DNA of 64,000 nucleotides from Oscillospiraceae bacterium. GTDB lineage: Bacteria; Bacillota; Clostridia; Oscillospirales; Ruminococcaceae. Each line of letters opens with the position of its first letter. The first letter of the stretch is position 1. The DNA is taken from assembly GCA_902362965.1 (NCBI GenBank), contig CABIYQ010000004.1, forward strand, positions 153,053 through 217,052. Reading direction: 5' to 3'. This document shows, piece after piece, positions 51,188-60,915 of the stretch. Made by a program: the position numbers and the translations under genes. The notes below the pieces were generated by a model. That model did no database searches. It was not told the DNA's origin and saw only the letters and a list, made by a program, of their open reading frames with translations.

Positions 51188-52195
51188 ATGAATTACTCAA
51201 AGCTTACTGACTTTAACGGAACTCCTGTTGCAGAAATTTCTGCCGGAGGATACACAGCAATGATCGCATACGAATTGGGTTCAAATGTGATCAGACTACA
51301 TGATGATAAAAATGGGATTGAATTTTTCCGTTTTAAGAAAGATAATCCTGCGGAGGTAATAAAACAGTCTGCCGAGGTTTGGGGACTGCCTTCACTTTAT
51401 CTTCCTAACCGTTTTGCAGACGGTGTGCTGAAAACGTCAGATGCAGTATATCAGCTGCCTGTAAATGAAAAAGCTCCGTATAACAATCATATTCACGGCT
51501 TTTTACAGAAAAGAGTCCATACTCTTGCCGAGCATTATGCAGATGATAATTGTGCAGTTGTAAAGACCAAATACAGATATGATGAAAATGACGAATTCTT
51601 CCAGTACTTTCCTGTAAGATTTCTTGCTGAATTTACATTTACCCTTTCAGAGTGCGGACTTGAACATAAAATCAAACTGACAAATCTTTCAGATAAAATG
51701 ATGCCGATATCCTTTGCTACGCATACTACTATTAATTCTCCGTTCGTTGACGGCGGTAAGGAAGAAAATATACGTCTTACTGTACCGGTACAGAAAAGAT
51801 GTCTGTTAAACGAACGCTGTCTGCCTGACGGCAAGCCTGTTGAATTAAACGGTACAGATCTTGAGTATATAAACGGAGGAAGAAAACCGGTTTTGCAGAA
51901 TGTGGACAATGAAATGTATGTAACCGGCTGTACAAAGCTTAACGGTCAGGATTTTCATGGCGTGATTGCTGAGGATACAGAAAGCGGAAAGAAGATCGCT
52001 TATGAAGTATCAAATGAATACAAATTCTGGATCATCTGGAACGATAAGGGATTTAACGGTTATTTCTGTCCTGAACCTATGACCGCTATGATCGATGCTC
52101 CGAATCTTTCAATGCCTGCCGAAATGACAGGATATCGTGAAATAAAACCGCAGGAAGCCTTTGAAGCAAATCAGAGATTCTTTACTGTTATTTAA
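51188..52195 (+). CDS. Aldose 1-epimerase family protein
   Basis: This 335-residue beta-sandwich protein matches galactose mutarotase-like enzymes: YNNHIHGFLQKR supplies the first active-site His, and the second region is SFATHTTINSPF. GAGGAG precedes the ATG. Interconversion of sugar anomers fits plant-fibre metabolism; the exact sugar is unknown. The next gene's ribosome binding site overlaps its stop codon. Confidence 0.85.
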   Translation: MNYSKLTDFNGTPVAEISAGGYTAMIAYELGSNVIRLHDDKNGIEFFRFKKDNPAEVIKQSAEVWGLPSLYLPNRFADGVLKTSDAVYQLPVNEKAPYNNHIHGFLQKRVHTLAEHYADDNCAVVKTKYRYDENDEFFQYFPVRFLAEFTFTLSECGLEHKIKLTNLSDKMMPISFATHTTINSPFVDGGKEENIRLTVPVQKRCLLNERCLPDGKPVELNGTDLEYINGGRKPVLQNVDNEMYVTGCTKLNGQDFHGVIAEDTESGKKIAYEVSNEYKFWIIWNDKGFNGYFCPEPMTAMIDAPNLSMPAEMTGYREIKPQEAFEANQRFFTVI

Positions 52196-52205
52196 GGAGG
52201 TAAAT

Positions 52206-52778
52206 GTGAATAATTTTACCGAACTTCCAAACGGTTATAAAGAAATACTGAAAATTGATTTGCAAAAAAACACAAAGCTTGCTGTATTGGTAAACGTTAT
52301 GGCTTTGATTATCGGTGTTGTGATGCTGATTCCTCTGCTTTCAGAAAGTATTCGGACTGCTGTTTTTAAATCCGCTTTTGAAAAAAGCTATATAAAACTG
52401 GCTGCAATGTCAGTCGGCATGGTTGTCTATATGATTCTCCATGAGCTTGTTCACGGAATTTTAATGAAAAAATTCAGCGGTGTTAAGCCTAAATACGGTT
52501 TTACCGGACTTTATGCCTATGCCGGAAGTACTGCTTATTTTGACAGAAAACATTATATTATTATAGCTTTAGCACCAATTGTTATATGGGGAATTGTACT
52601 TGCGGTTTTGCAGTTTGCCGTACCTGATTCATGGGCATGGATCGTATATTTTATACAGATTATAAATATTTCCGGAGCAGCAGGGGATATTTATGTTACA
52701 TATAAGATGAGTCGTCTGCCGGCAGACATTCTGGTAAATGATGTGGGCGTTTCAATGACGGTATATTCGGCTGAATAA
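52206..52778 (+). CDS. DUF3267-type membrane zincin
   Basis: The product is about 190 residues from a GTG at 52206 with AGGAGG five bases upstream. It has about four membrane segments and a zinc-peptidase motif HELVHG near residue 80. This matches the DUF3267 family of putative intramembrane metallopeptidases. Substrate unknown. It follows the epimerase gene directly. Confidence 0.82.
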   Translation: MNNFTELPNGYKEILKIDLQKNTKLAVLVNVMALIIGVVMLIPLLSESIRTAVFKSAFEKSYIKLAAMSVGMVVYMILHELVHGILMKKFSGVKPKYGFTGLYAYAGSTAYFDRKHYIIIALAPIVIWGIVLAVLQFAVPDSWAWIVYFIQIINISGAAGDIYVTYKMSRLPADILVNDVGVSMTVYSAE

Positions 52779-52784
52779 AAAATT

Positions 52785-52818
52785 ACTTACCCGCTTAAAG
52801 AAGTCGGGTAAGTTTTTT
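52785..52818 (+). terminator. Terminator of the epimerase-zincin operon
   Basis: ACTTACCCG and CGGGTAAGT pair and are followed by seven T. Confidence 0.88.
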
Positions 52819-52890
52819 TATTAATTTTGCTGTAAACCACGCAAATACGTAACTGGCTTAATAATCCTGTTACTATTTTCAACAGTTTTA

Positions 52891-52919
52891 TTTACAATAT
52901 TACTTATCTGTGATACAAT
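52891..52919 (+). promoter_or_regulatory. Promoter of the XRE membrane protein gene
   Basis: TTTACA and TACAAT with a 17-base spacer, 40 bases before the start. Confidence 0.65.
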
Positions 52920-52958
52920 AAAGACGTGATCACAAATAATTTTAAAGGAGGTTTTATA

Positions 52959-53966
52959 ATGGAAGAGAAGAAAAATCTTGGTAAATTTATACAATCTAAA
53001 AGAAAAGCAAAAGGCATTTCACAAAAAGAATTGGCTGATAAACTTTACGTTACTGAATCTGCTGTAAGCAAATGGGAAAGAGGAATTTCGTATCCTGACA
53101 TTTCAATGATTCAGGGAATATGTGAAGTTCTTGAAATAACTGAACATGAGTTGTTTACTGCAAGCGATGACTACCGCCAGAGAGAAATAGAAAAGAATGC
53201 AAAAAGTTTTGTGAAGACCACAAAGATCTACAGTTATATTCTATATGCTGCATATATTTGTTCATTGGTTCCGTGTTTTATAACCAATATTGCAGTAAGT
53301 CATAAATTATCATGGTTTTTTATAGTTCTCTTGTCTGAGGCGGTTGCCTTTACACTTCTTAACGTTCCTGTTATAGTCAAAAGTCATAAGGGATTATGGA
53401 CTATCGGCAGCTTTTATGTGTCCTTAAACGCACTTCTTGCCGGCTGCTGCATTTATACCGGAGGAGACTGGTTTTTTACAGCATTTTTATCTGTAACATT
53501 TGGAATGGCTGTTGTTTTTGTACCTTTAATACTTTTGGATAAAACATTTCCGGAAAAAATACGAAAACATAATGCTTTGATATCTTTGAGTATTGATTCG
53601 GTTCTATTGATCGTATTATGTATGTTTTTAGTGACTGATAAAATACAAGCACTTGCTATCTGTGCCTTTGAACTGATACTTGTATGGCTGAGTATGATAG
53701 TAATACGCTATATAAGAATAAACGGATTCTTTAAAACAGCTGTTTGTCTGGTTTTGTTTGGAATTTATGCGCTGATAGAACAGCCTGCATTAAATGTCAT
53801 AATTGACAAAAAACCTTTTAAATTAGATCCGATCAATTTTAAAATATGGAATGAAACATATTTAAACGGCAACATTATGATTATTATAATGAGTTCGTGT
53901 ATTTTTGCCGCCTTTCTGTTTTTAATTGGAGGTATTATAAAAGAATGTAAAAAAAAGGACGGCTGA
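52959..53966 (+). CDS. XRE helix-turn-helix protein fused to a membrane domain
   Basis: The product is about 335 residues from the ATG at 52959 (AAAGGAGG upstream). A Cro/C1 HTH (GKFIQSKRKAKGISQKELADKLYVTESAVSKWERGISYPD) lies at residues 5-45. A hydrophobic region of about eight membrane helices follows from about 90 to the end, which finishes KECKKKDG. Such fusions may couple a membrane signal to transcription. Targets are unknown. Confidence 0.85.
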   Translation: MEEKKNLGKFIQSKRKAKGISQKELADKLYVTESAVSKWERGISYPDISMIQGICEVLEITEHELFTASDDYRQREIEKNAKSFVKTTKIYSYILYAAYICSLVPCFITNIAVSHKLSWFFIVLLSEAVAFTLLNVPVIVKSHKGLWTIGSFYVSLNALLAGCCIYTGGDWFFTAFLSVTFGMAVVFVPLILLDKTFPEKIRKHNALISLSIDSVLLIVLCMFLVTDKIQALAICAFELILVWLSMIVIRYIRINGFFKTAVCLVLFGIYALIEQPALNVIIDKKPFKLDPINFKIWNETYLNGNIMIIIMSSCIFAAFLFLIGGIIKECKKKDG

Positions 53967-53978
53967 CCCGTCCTTTGA

Positions 53979-54371
53979 TTATCTGTTGTTATTGTTGTTA
54001 TGATCCCTGTCTGTTCCTAAAATTGCGTCGCCGGCGTCTTCAACAACAGAACCTGCGTCATCAACTATGTCCTCTCCTGTAGAGACCAGATCATCAACAA
54101 CATTTCCTGCTTTGGTAACAATATTTCCGTTATTGTCGTTATTATTACCATTGTTATTATTGTTATTACCGTTGTTATTATTATTGTTGCCTGATTCTGA
54201 TTCCATGGAAGCGTCTGTTGCAGAATTTAATCCGGACGTTTCATTTGAATTGTTCATAGTTTCAGAAGTTTTTGCCTCAGAGTTATTGCTGCTGTTATCC
54301 TTGTTTCCGCATGCTGTCATTGAACAGCAGAGTAAGGTTAAACCTAAAATAAGAGGTAAAGTCTTTTTCAT
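53979..54371 (-). CDS. Asn-rich low-complexity lipoprotein
   Basis: The product is about 130 residues with a signal peptide and lipobox SMTAC. A Ser/Asn/Thr-rich region includes runs of Asn and Gly-Asn at about residues 62-85, encoded by an AAT/AAC microsatellite. A short acidic C-terminal helix (NVVDDLVSTGEDIVDDAGSVVEDAGDAI) follows, then a DHNNNNNR end. No family is recognised. Repeat length may vary between strains. The start is uncertain by seven codons. Confidence 0.6.
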   Translation of the reverse strand: MKKTLPLILGLTLLCCSMTACGNKDNSSNNSEAKTSETMNNSNETSGLNSATDASMESESGNNNNNNGNNNNNNGNNNDNNGNIVTKAGNVVDDLVSTGEDIVDDAGSVVEDAGDAILGTDRDHNNNNNR

Positions 54372-54392
54372 CTTCTTATTCATTCCTTTCAT

Positions 54393-54867
54393 TTTTGATA
54401 TTGCATCATAATCTTCTGCAATACAATATTATTTTTTCCCCATATCCATTAATTTATCCATGGTTTTCGTGTCAATATGCATTTTCAACAAATTTTCATA
54501 TAAAATACTCAACATTTCACTCTTGAAAGCTTTTCAACATGTTAACAGTCTTATTATGCCAGTATTCATGGGATTTATTCGACTTTTGTCATGAGTATTA
54601 AAATATACTTCAACATTGTTTTCAACAAGCTGTTGAAAACAATGTTGAAGTATTCAAAAAGTGGATTAACTGTATTATGTGTCATAATACACAATAATGA
54701 TTTGGTACAGTTCTATAATATCGGTTAGTTTGCCGATTTACTTTTTTGTCCAAAATGTTTATAATTATTAATATAAAGATATAAGAACCGTTCTTTATGA
54801 GAGTATATGCATGAAACTTTATGTTCATAATTCTTGTAAGGACAGTTCATAAAAGAGGGACAACAAA
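54393..54867. other. Intergenic region with TTCAACA motifs and a 23-bp inverted repeat
   Basis: No gene is seen. TTCAACA or CTCAACA occurs at 54484, 54509, 54533, 54609 and 54621, and in inverse form at 54631 and 54643. The last four make the perfect inverted repeat at 54605-54653. The rest is AT-rich and should hold the promoter of the next gene. Confidence 0.6.
54605..54653. repeat. Perfect 23-bp inverted repeat
   Basis: Arms 54605-54627 and 54631-54653 are fully complementary around AGC. Each arm contains TTCAACA twice. There is no T-run, so a protein-binding site or recombination remnant is as likely as a terminator. Confidence 0.8.
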
Positions 54868-56388
54868 ATGAATAAAACAATAAGAATTGTACAAGGCGGT
54901 TTTGCGGCAATTTTCGGACTTACCATTATTTCCGTAATTATCAGAGGTATAAAAGAAAACATACCGATATGGGCGGAAATTTTATTGATTTTTGTTTCAC
55001 TTGTCAGTATTGGCGGATTAGTTATTCTTTATCAAAAACTCAAAGCCAAAAAACTTACTGAAAAACAATCAGACAGGATATTTTTTATTATTGCAGGTTT
55101 GATGCTGATAATACAGATTATATTTGCAGTTATTCTTTGCTATAAACCATGGTCTGATTTGGGATTTGTTGATAAAGCCGCACGGGATTTTTGTCTGACA
55201 TGGGATAAGAAAGATTTATACACTCATCTTCCGGAAAGACATGAAAATTATTTTGTAAGATATACGAACAATCAGGCAATATTAATAATACTTTCTGTTA
55301 TTTACAGCGTGTGTAATACGGTTTTGGGTAAAATGCCTTATCTTGTTCCGGTAATGATAAATACTTTTGGACTTAATATTTCGGTCATTTTAATGTATTT
55401 TACAGCTAAAAAAATTTTCAGAAATCCTACCACTGCTTTATTTACAGGAATTTTAGCGTCAATATTTTCAGTTTTTTACACATATACTCCATTTTATTAC
55501 ACTGATTCATTAAGCATGCCGTTTGTAATGAGTTCTGTTTTACTGTTTTTAAGAGGAATAGATTCAAAAAGGAAGCTTTATTCTGCAATTCAGCTGATTA
55601 TGTCGGGATTTTTAGTGTTTATAGGATATAAAATTAAAGGAAGCGTTATAATACTTATTCCTGCATTTCTGATTTACTTTATTGTGTTTACAAAAAAGTT
55701 TAATATTTTAAAGCACATTTGTCAATTTTCATTATTTTTAGCCGGATGCGTGATAATGTCAGTTTTGTCAGGAATAGTAATTGGTTCATTTAATATAGCT
55801 GAAAAGGAAGAATTGGAGGAAATACAATTTCCGCCTACTCACTGGGTTATGATGGGACTCCACGGAAGAGGCAATTATAATAGCGATGATTTTTGGTTTA
55901 CAGTAAACAGTGGTAATTACGAACAAAAAAAGAAAGCCAATATTGAGGAAATAAAAAAACGAGTGTCTGATTACGGTTTATACGGAAATATTGAACATCT
56001 TGCAGTCAAGCTTTCCTGGACTTGGTGGGATGGAACATATATGATAGGCTATTATATAAAAAAGGGTTCTGACAGCATGCTGCGTAATTTTATATGTCAT
56101 AGCAAGACGTTTAAGATATATTGTACTGTTTTTCATGTTTCTTTATTATTTTCAATTATTTATTCATTTATCCGGGGAGCTTTTTCAAAACGAATCAACA
56201 GAGAAATACTGCTGAAAATTATTTTTTGTGGGATTTATTTTTTCCTTGTGATTTGGGAATCACGTTCGAGATATTTAGTGAATTTTACTCCGTTTTTCCT
56301 AATGATCTTTGCAGGTACTATACGAGATATTTCAAATTTTTATTCCGTCCGTTTTTTAAAAAAACGATATGTGAGAATAAGAAAGTAA
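54868..56388 (+). CDS. Multi-pass membrane protein, GT39-like glycosyltransferase
   Basis: This 506-residue protein has 11-13 membrane helices and a first extracytoplasmic loop with WSDLGFVDKAARDF, where acidic residues sit as in PMT/ArnT-type enzymes. A C-terminal basic tail (RFLKKRYVRIRK) ends it. It resembles family 39 mannosyltransferase-like proteins of Firmicutes that use polyprenyl-linked sugars. The donor and acceptor are unknown. No ribosome binding site stronger than AGAGGGACAAC is seen. Confidence 0.7.
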   Translation: MNKTIRIVQGGFAAIFGLTIISVIIRGIKENIPIWAEILLIFVSLVSIGGLVILYQKLKAKKLTEKQSDRIFFIIAGLMLIIQIIFAVILCYKPWSDLGFVDKAARDFCLTWDKKDLYTHLPERHENYFVRYTNNQAILIILSVIYSVCNTVLGKMPYLVPVMINTFGLNISVILMYFTAKKIFRNPTTALFTGILASIFSVFYTYTPFYYTDSLSMPFVMSSVLLFLRGIDSKRKLYSAIQLIMSGFLVFIGYKIKGSVIILIPAFLIYFIVFTKKFNILKHICQFSLFLAGCVIMSVLSGIVIGSFNIAEKEELEEIQFPPTHWVMMGLHGRGNYNSDDFWFTVNSGNYEQKKKANIEEIKKRVSDYGLYGNIEHLAVKLSWTWWDGTYMIGYYIKKGSDSMLRNFICHSKTFKIYCTVFHVSLLFSIIYSFIRGAFSKRINREILLKIIFCGIYFFLVIWESRSRYLVNFTPFFLMIFAGTIRDISNFYSVRFLKKRYVRIRK

Positions 56389-56412
56389 AATTAAATGAGA
56401 TCCAGTATAAAA

Positions 56413-56445
56413 ATAATCCCTCGCTTTTAAAAAGCGAGGGATTAT
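56413..56445. terminator. Bidirectional terminator between GT39-like gene and acpP
   Basis: AATCCCTCGCTTTT and AAAAGCGAGGGATT pair over 14 bp between convergent genes. Confidence 0.9.
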
Positions 56446-56462
56446 ACATTTTGATTTTTTTA

Positions 56463-56690
56463 TTACTGATTGCTTTCAATGTAGCTTACGATGTCGCCTA
56501 CAGTTTTAATGTTTTCAACAGCTTCATCAGGGATTTCAATATCAAATTCCTCTTCGATAGACATAACCAAATCAACTACGTCCAGTGAATCAGCACCAAG
56601 ATCTTCAGTAATACTTGCTTCCGCAGTTACCTTTTCTTCTTCAACATCCAGCTGATCTGCAACTATGCTTTTTACTTTTTCAAATACCAT
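56463..56690 (-). CDS. acpP: Acyl carrier protein
   Basis: This 75-residue protein has the phosphopantetheine attachment serine in [13 protein letters not shown] (about residue 36) and the usual acidic four-helix composition. The ATG at 56690 follows GGAGG. It is the last gene of the fatty acid operon here, whereas in many Firmicutes acpP lies at its start. Confidence 0.95.
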   Translation of the reverse strand: MVFEKVKSIVADQLDVEEEKVTAEASITEDLGADSLDVVDLVMSIEEEFDIEIPDEAVENIKTVGDIVSYIESNQ

Positions 56691-56760
56691 GTTTAAGACC
56701 TCCATTGTCTATTTTATATATATAGGTGTGGTTCACCAATATAACTTTTGTTAGAATTTA

Positions 56761-57585
56761 CTATTCTGTAAACTCACCGATTTTTCTAAACTTACTATAA
56801 CGTTCTTCGAGCAAAATGTCAATATTTTTTGAAGAATTTTCTTTCAGCGTTTCTACCAAAAATTCTTTTATATTTTCTGCAATTTTGTACACGTCATAGT
56901 GCGCACTGCCATTCGGCTCATCTATGATTGCTTCAGCAATACCGAATTCAACCATATCCTCTGCGGTCATTTTAAGTACTTCGCAGGCTTCCTGCTCTTT
57001 TGAAGCGTCCTTCCAGAGAATACTTGCGCAGCCTCTTGGTGAAATGACTGAATACAATGCATTTTCAAGCATAGCAAGTCTGTCGCATACTCCAAGGGCT
57101 AAAGCGCCGCCGCTGCCTGCCTCACCCAGTACCACAGATGTTACAGGCGTTTTAAGACGCATAAATTCCATAATATTTTTTGCAATTGCTTCTCCCTGAC
57201 CTCTTTCCTCTGCTTCAATACCGCAGAATGCTCCGGGACTGTCTATAAAGCAAATTACCGGACGGTGAAATTTTTCCGCCTGTTTGGCGAGTCTCAGCGC
57301 CTTTCTGTAACCCTCGGGGTGGGGCATAGCAAAGTTAGTTTTCTTGTTTTCATTCAGGTCTCTGCCCTTTACTTCGGCAAGAACCGTTACAGGCATACCG
57401 TCGATTCTTGCAATACCGCCCATAAGTGCGGCATCATCACCATAATGTCTGTCACCGTGCAATTCGTAAAATTCCTCAAATATAAGCGGGATATAGTCGT
57501 TTACAGTAGGACGATTCTTTTCACGTATAAGACACTGACGTTCCCATGCTGTTTTATCATTCATATCAGAGAACCTCCTTTTCAT
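56761..57585 (-). CDS. accA: Acetyl-CoA carboxylase carboxyltransferase subunit alpha
   Basis: This 274-residue protein is one half of the carboxyltransferase that moves CO2 from biotin to acetyl-CoA. Signatures are the crotonase-fold segments FYELHGDRHYGDDAALMGGIARIDG, CFIDSPGAFCGIEAEERGQGEAIA and VVLGEAGSGGALALG. It overlaps accD by 20 bases, giving coupled translation of the two subunits. Confidence 0.96.
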   Translation of the reverse strand: MKRRFSDMNDKTAWERQCLIREKNRPTVNDYIPLIFEEFYELHGDRHYGDDAALMGGIARIDGMPVTVLAEVKGRDLNENKKTNFAMPHPEGYRKALRLAKQAEKFHRPVICFIDSPGAFCGIEAEERGQGEAIAKNIMEFMRLKTPVTSVVLGEAGSGGALALGVCDRLAMLENALYSVISPRGCASILWKDASKEQEACEVLKMTAEDMVEFGIAEAIIDEPNGSAHYDVYKIAENIKEFLVETLKENSSKNIDILLEERYSKFRKIGEFTE

Positions 57586-58447
57586 ATCCGTGAAGCTTCA
57601 TAACATGAGACAAAACACTTCTCATACGTTTGCGTTCAACTATCATGTCAACAAATCCTTTTTCCAAAAGAAATTCAGCAAGCTGAAAATCATCGGGAAG
57701 TCTTTGCTTTATTGTACCTTCGATTACACGGCGTCCTGCAAAGCCTACAAGAGCCTTTGGTTCTGCTATTATTATATCGCCCAGAGATGCGAAAGACGCT
57801 GTCACGCCTCCTGTAGTGGGGTCTGTGAGAACCGTTATATAAAGCTGACCGGCTTCGCTGTGTTTTGCCGCTGCACCGGAAGTCTTTGCCATCTGCATCA
57901 GAGAAACGGTACCTTCCTGCATTCTTGCGCCACCTGACGCTGTAAACAGAATAATAGGTTTTTTCTTTTGTGTTGCCAATTCAAAGGCACGTACAATTTT
58001 TTCACCTACAACACTGCCCATTGACGCCATCATATATCTTGAGTCCATAACACCAATTACAACAGGAATACCTCTTATAGTAGCTTCACCTGTAACTATT
58101 GCGTCTGACAGACCGGTTTTATCTCTGAGAGCTTGTTGTTTTTCATCATAATCCGGAAAATTTATAGGATTTTTGCTGAGCATACTGCCGTTAGTTTCAA
58201 TAAAGCTGCCTTTATCAACTGTCAGTTCAATTCTTTCTGAAGCGGTAATTCTGCCATGGTATCCGCATTTCGGGCATACCATATTCAATGCTCTATATTC
58301 GTCTTCAAATACCACATTACGGCATCTGGGGCATTTAAACAGCAGATCGTCCGGTATATTATTTGAATTTACAGGCTTTTGGTCTGTTTTTTCGGTATTA
58401 CCATTAAATCTGGTTGTTACGACTTTGAAAAGATTTTCTAATGCCAT
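57566..58447 (-). CDS. accD: Acetyl-CoA carboxylase carboxyltransferase subunit beta
   Basis: This 293-residue protein has an N-terminal four-Cys zinc ribbon (CPRCRNVVFEDEYRALNMVCPKCG, about 38-60) and the crotonase-like core (GGARMQEGTVSLMQMAK, LTDPTTGGVTASFASLGDI). It pairs with AccA. accC is 21 bases upstream. Confidence 0.96.
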   Translation of the reverse strand: MALENLFKVVTTRFNGNTEKTDQKPVNSNNIPDDLLFKCPRCRNVVFEDEYRALNMVCPKCGYHGRITASERIELTVDKGSFIETNGSMLSKNPINFPDYDEKQQALRDKTGLSDAIVTGEATIRGIPVVIGVMDSRYMMASMGSVVGEKIVRAFELATQKKKPIILFTASGGARMQEGTVSLMQMAKTSGAAAKHSEAGQLYITVLTDPTTGGVTASFASLGDIIIAEPKALVGFAGRRVIEGTIKQRLPDDFQLAEFLLEKGFVDMIVERKRMRSVLSHVMKLHGYEKEVL

Positions 58448-58468
58448 GTTTTAAAATCCGCCTGCCTT

Positions 58469-59812
58469 TCATTCAAATTTAAATGTATCCAGAAATCTGT
58501 TGTTGTAATCTCCGGATTGAAATTCATCACATTTAACAAGTGCTAATTGAAAATCAATATTTGTATCTATTCCTTCAACTATAAATTCTGAAAGTGCCCA
58601 TTTCATTTTCATAATAGCTTCTTGTCTGGTTGGAGCGTAAACAATGAGCTTTGCGATCATAGAATCGTAGTAAGGGGATATAGTGTATCCCTGATATGCT
58701 GCGCTGTCGATACGTATTCCGGGTCCGCCGGGAGTATGAAGCGCCAGGATCTTACCAGGTGAGGGTCTGAAATTAAGTTTTGGGTTTTCTGCATTAATAC
58801 GGCATTCAATGGAATGACCCTTTACTTGTATATCATCTTGAGTATAATCAAGGGGTTCACCTGCCGCAATTTTAATTTGTGCTTTGACAAGATCTACTCC
58901 TGTGACAAATTCAGTAACAGGGTGTTCGACCTGAATACGTGTGTTCATTTCCATGAAGTAAAAGTCTTTGCCGTTTTCAACCAAAAATTCAATTGTTCCC
59001 GCATTATGATAACCGCATACTTTAGCCGCTTTAACTGCTGCTTCTCCCATTTTACGGCGAAGTTCATCGGTCATCACAGGACTTGGGCTTTCCTCCAGAA
59101 CTTTTTGATTACGCCTTTGCATACTACAGTCACGTTCGCCCAGATGAATAACATTTCCCTGTTTATCTGCAAGAATTTGAATTTCAACATGGCGTGGATT
59201 TTTAACAAAGCGTTCCATATAGACAGCGTCATCGCCGAAGAAATTTTTAGCTTCCTGACGGGCGATTTCAATTTGTGAAGCCAACTGATCTTCTGATTCG
59301 ACCATTCTAATGCCTCTGCCGCCGCCGCCTGCCGAAGCCTTTACAAGGAGCGGAAATCCAATTGATTTTGCTGCTTCCATTGCTTCCTCTACGGACCGCA
59401 CAGCTCCTTCAGAACCGGGAATAACAGGAACGCCTGCTTTTTTCATTGTTTCCTTTGCCGTTGCCTTATCTCCCAGCATTTCAATAGACTCCGGAGACGG
59501 TCCGATAAATTCTATACCGCATTTTCTGCACATTTTTGCGAATGCGGCATTTTCAGACAGAAACCCAAATCCGGGATGAACGGCATCACAGCCTGTAATT
59601 TCGCATGCGGAGATAATAGCCTTCATATTCAGATAGCTGTCCTTAGTATCCGCAGAACCTATACATACTGCTTCATCGGCAATTTGTGCATGAAGTGCGG
59701 TTTTATCAGCAGTTGAATAGACTGCAACGCAGCGAATTCCCAATTCACGGCAGGCTCTTATTATTCGTACGGCAATTTCGCCTCTATTGGCGATTAATAC
59801 CTTTTTAAACAT
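58469..59812 (-). CDS. accC: Acetyl-CoA carboxylase biotin carboxylase subunit
   Basis: This 447-residue ATP-grasp enzyme carboxylates biotin on AccB. Motifs are [24 protein letters not shown] at the N-terminus, the glycine-rich [12 protein letters not shown] near residue 160, and [14 protein letters not shown] near 287. Length is standard. A 166-base gap with a large folded element separates it from fabZ, unlike the tight spacing elsewhere in the operon. Confidence 0.97.
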   Translation of the reverse strand: MFKKVLIANRGEIAVRIIRACRELGIRCVAVYSTADKTALHAQIADEAVCIGSADTKDSYLNMKAIISACEITGCDAVHPGFGFLSENAAFAKMCRKCGIEFIGPSPESIEMLGDKATAKETMKKAGVPVIPGSEGAVRSVEEAMEAAKSIGFPLLVKASAGGGGRGIRMVESEDQLASQIEIARQEAKNFFGDDAVYMERFVKNPRHVEIQILADKQGNVIHLGERDCSMQRRNQKVLEESPSPVMTDELRRKMGEAAVKAAKVCGYHNAGTIEFLVENGKDFYFMEMNTRIQVEHPVTEFVTGVDLVKAQIKIAAGEPLDYTQDDIQVKGHSIECRINAENPKLNFRPSPGKILALHTPGGPGIRIDSAAYQGYTISPYYDSMIAKLIVYAPTRQEAIMKMKWALSEFIVEGIDTNIDFQLALVKCDEFQSGDYNNRFLDTFKFE

Positions 59813-59856
59813 ATTTTCTGCTCTCTTTCAAATGTAAATTAAGCATTGAATTCAGT

Positions 59857-59975
59857 GCCGCTGCCTGCGTCCCGTACACGGGACGCAATGCAAATGGCGG
59901 ATATATAAATATATGATAAATATATGTGAATTCTGCCATTTGCTAAGCTTTCCCTTAGGGGAAAGCGGCAGCGGC
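59857..59975 (-). repeat. Four-way-junction (cloverleaf) element inside the fatty acid operon
   Basis: An outer stem GCCGCTGCC (59857-59865)/GGCAGCGGC (59967-59975) encloses three perfect hairpins: GCGTCCCGT/ACGGGACGC (59867-59886), GCAAATGGC/GCCATTTGC (59890-59943) and GCTTTCCC/GGGAAAGC (59947-59966). Only 0-3 bases separate the stems. It is more GC-rich than its setting and looks like an inserted repeat or a structured RNA. Confidence 0.8.
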
Positions 59976-59978
59976 TTC

Positions 59979-60413
59979 TTATTTAATTGCAAAAGTAATT
60001 TCAGCGGAAACTGCTTTTACTCCGTCTACAGTGGCAATACCTTTACCCACACCGATCGGACCTTTTACTTTAATTATTTCAACTTCCAGTTTTAAAACGT
60101 CTCCCGGTACTACCTGACGCTTGAACTTAGCTTTGTCAATACCTGCAAAAAGTCCCAACTTGCCTTTGTTTTCGGGAAGTGAAAGCATAGCGACACAACC
60201 CGCCTGTGCCAGCATTTCGATCATAAGTACTCCCGGAGTTACCGGATATTCAGGAAAATGTCCCTTAAACCAGAAATCATCTTCCTTTATATATTTTGTT
60301 GCTGTAACTTTTTTGCCGGGTTCGATTTCATTAATTTCGTCTATAAGCAGAAATGGGTCACGATGGGGAATTATTTCCATTATCTGTTCTTTATTGTAAA
60401 CTACATCAGCCAT
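59979..60413 (-). CDS. fabZ: 3-hydroxyacyl-ACP dehydratase FabZ
   Basis: This 144-residue hot-dog-fold enzyme dehydrates 3-hydroxyacyl-ACP. IPHRDPFLLIDEI and the active site GHFPEYPVTPGVLMIEMLAQ, with catalytic His and Glu, are clear. It lies 11 bases after accB. Confidence 0.96.
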   Translation of the reverse strand: MADVVYNKEQIMEIIPHRDPFLLIDEINEIEPGKKVTATKYIKEDDFWFKGHFPEYPVTPGVLMIEMLAQAGCVAMLSLPENKGKLGLFAGIDKAKFKRQVVPGDVLKLEVEIIKVKGPIGVGKGIATVDGVKAVSAEITFAIK

Positions 60414-60424
60414 TTTATTACTCC

Positions 60425-60904
60425 TTATTCAATTATCATAATTGGCTGATCAAATTCAACCGCTGTTCCATTTTCTACCAATATTTCTTTTACAACTCCG
60501 TCAAAATCACTCTGAACCTCATTCATAAGCTTCATGGACTCAATAATCATTAAAACGTCGCCCTTTTTAACCTTTTTACCTATCTCAACGAAAGGAGCTT
60601 TGTCAGGTCCCGGAGCAGAGTAATAAGTACCGACGATCGGTGCTTTTACAACATTTCCGCTTGTAGGTGCAGGTTCTGATGAAGTTTCAGCAGTAACTGC
60701 CGGCTGTACAGCCGCTGCAGTATTAACGGAAACTCCCATAGGAGGCATCGGCGGAGGAGGCAGGATTTTGCTTTCCTTTTCAATTACTATTTCACAGTTT
60801 CCGTTTTTTATCTTAATTTTTGAAAGCTTACCGTTTTCAACTCTTTCAGCCAGTTTATTAATGTCCTCAAAGGTGAGATTACAGGCAATCATATTTTCAC
60901 TCAT
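60425..60904 (-). CDS. accB: Biotin carboxyl carrier protein AccB
   Basis: This 159-residue protein has a Pro/Ala-rich linker (about 50-85) and a C-terminal biotinyl domain with the lysine in IESMKLMNEV (the consensus is AMKM). It carries carboxybiotin between AccC and AccAD. BioY at 19875-20426 would supply the biotin. Confidence 0.96.
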   Translation of the reverse strand: MSENMIACNLTFEDINKLAERVENGKLSKIKIKNGNCEIVIEKESKILPPPPMPPMGVSVNTAAAVQPAVTAETSSEPAPTSGNVVKAPIVGTYYSAPGPDKAPFVEIGKKVKKGDVLMIIESMKLMNEVQSDFDGVVKEILVENGTAVEFDQPIMIIE

Positions 60905-60915
60905 ATAAGTTCTCC

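Noticed and set aside
54121..54190. AAT/AAC microsatellite as a separate functional element
   Set aside because: It lies in frame inside the Asn-rich lipoprotein and is explained by its low-complexity coding sequence.
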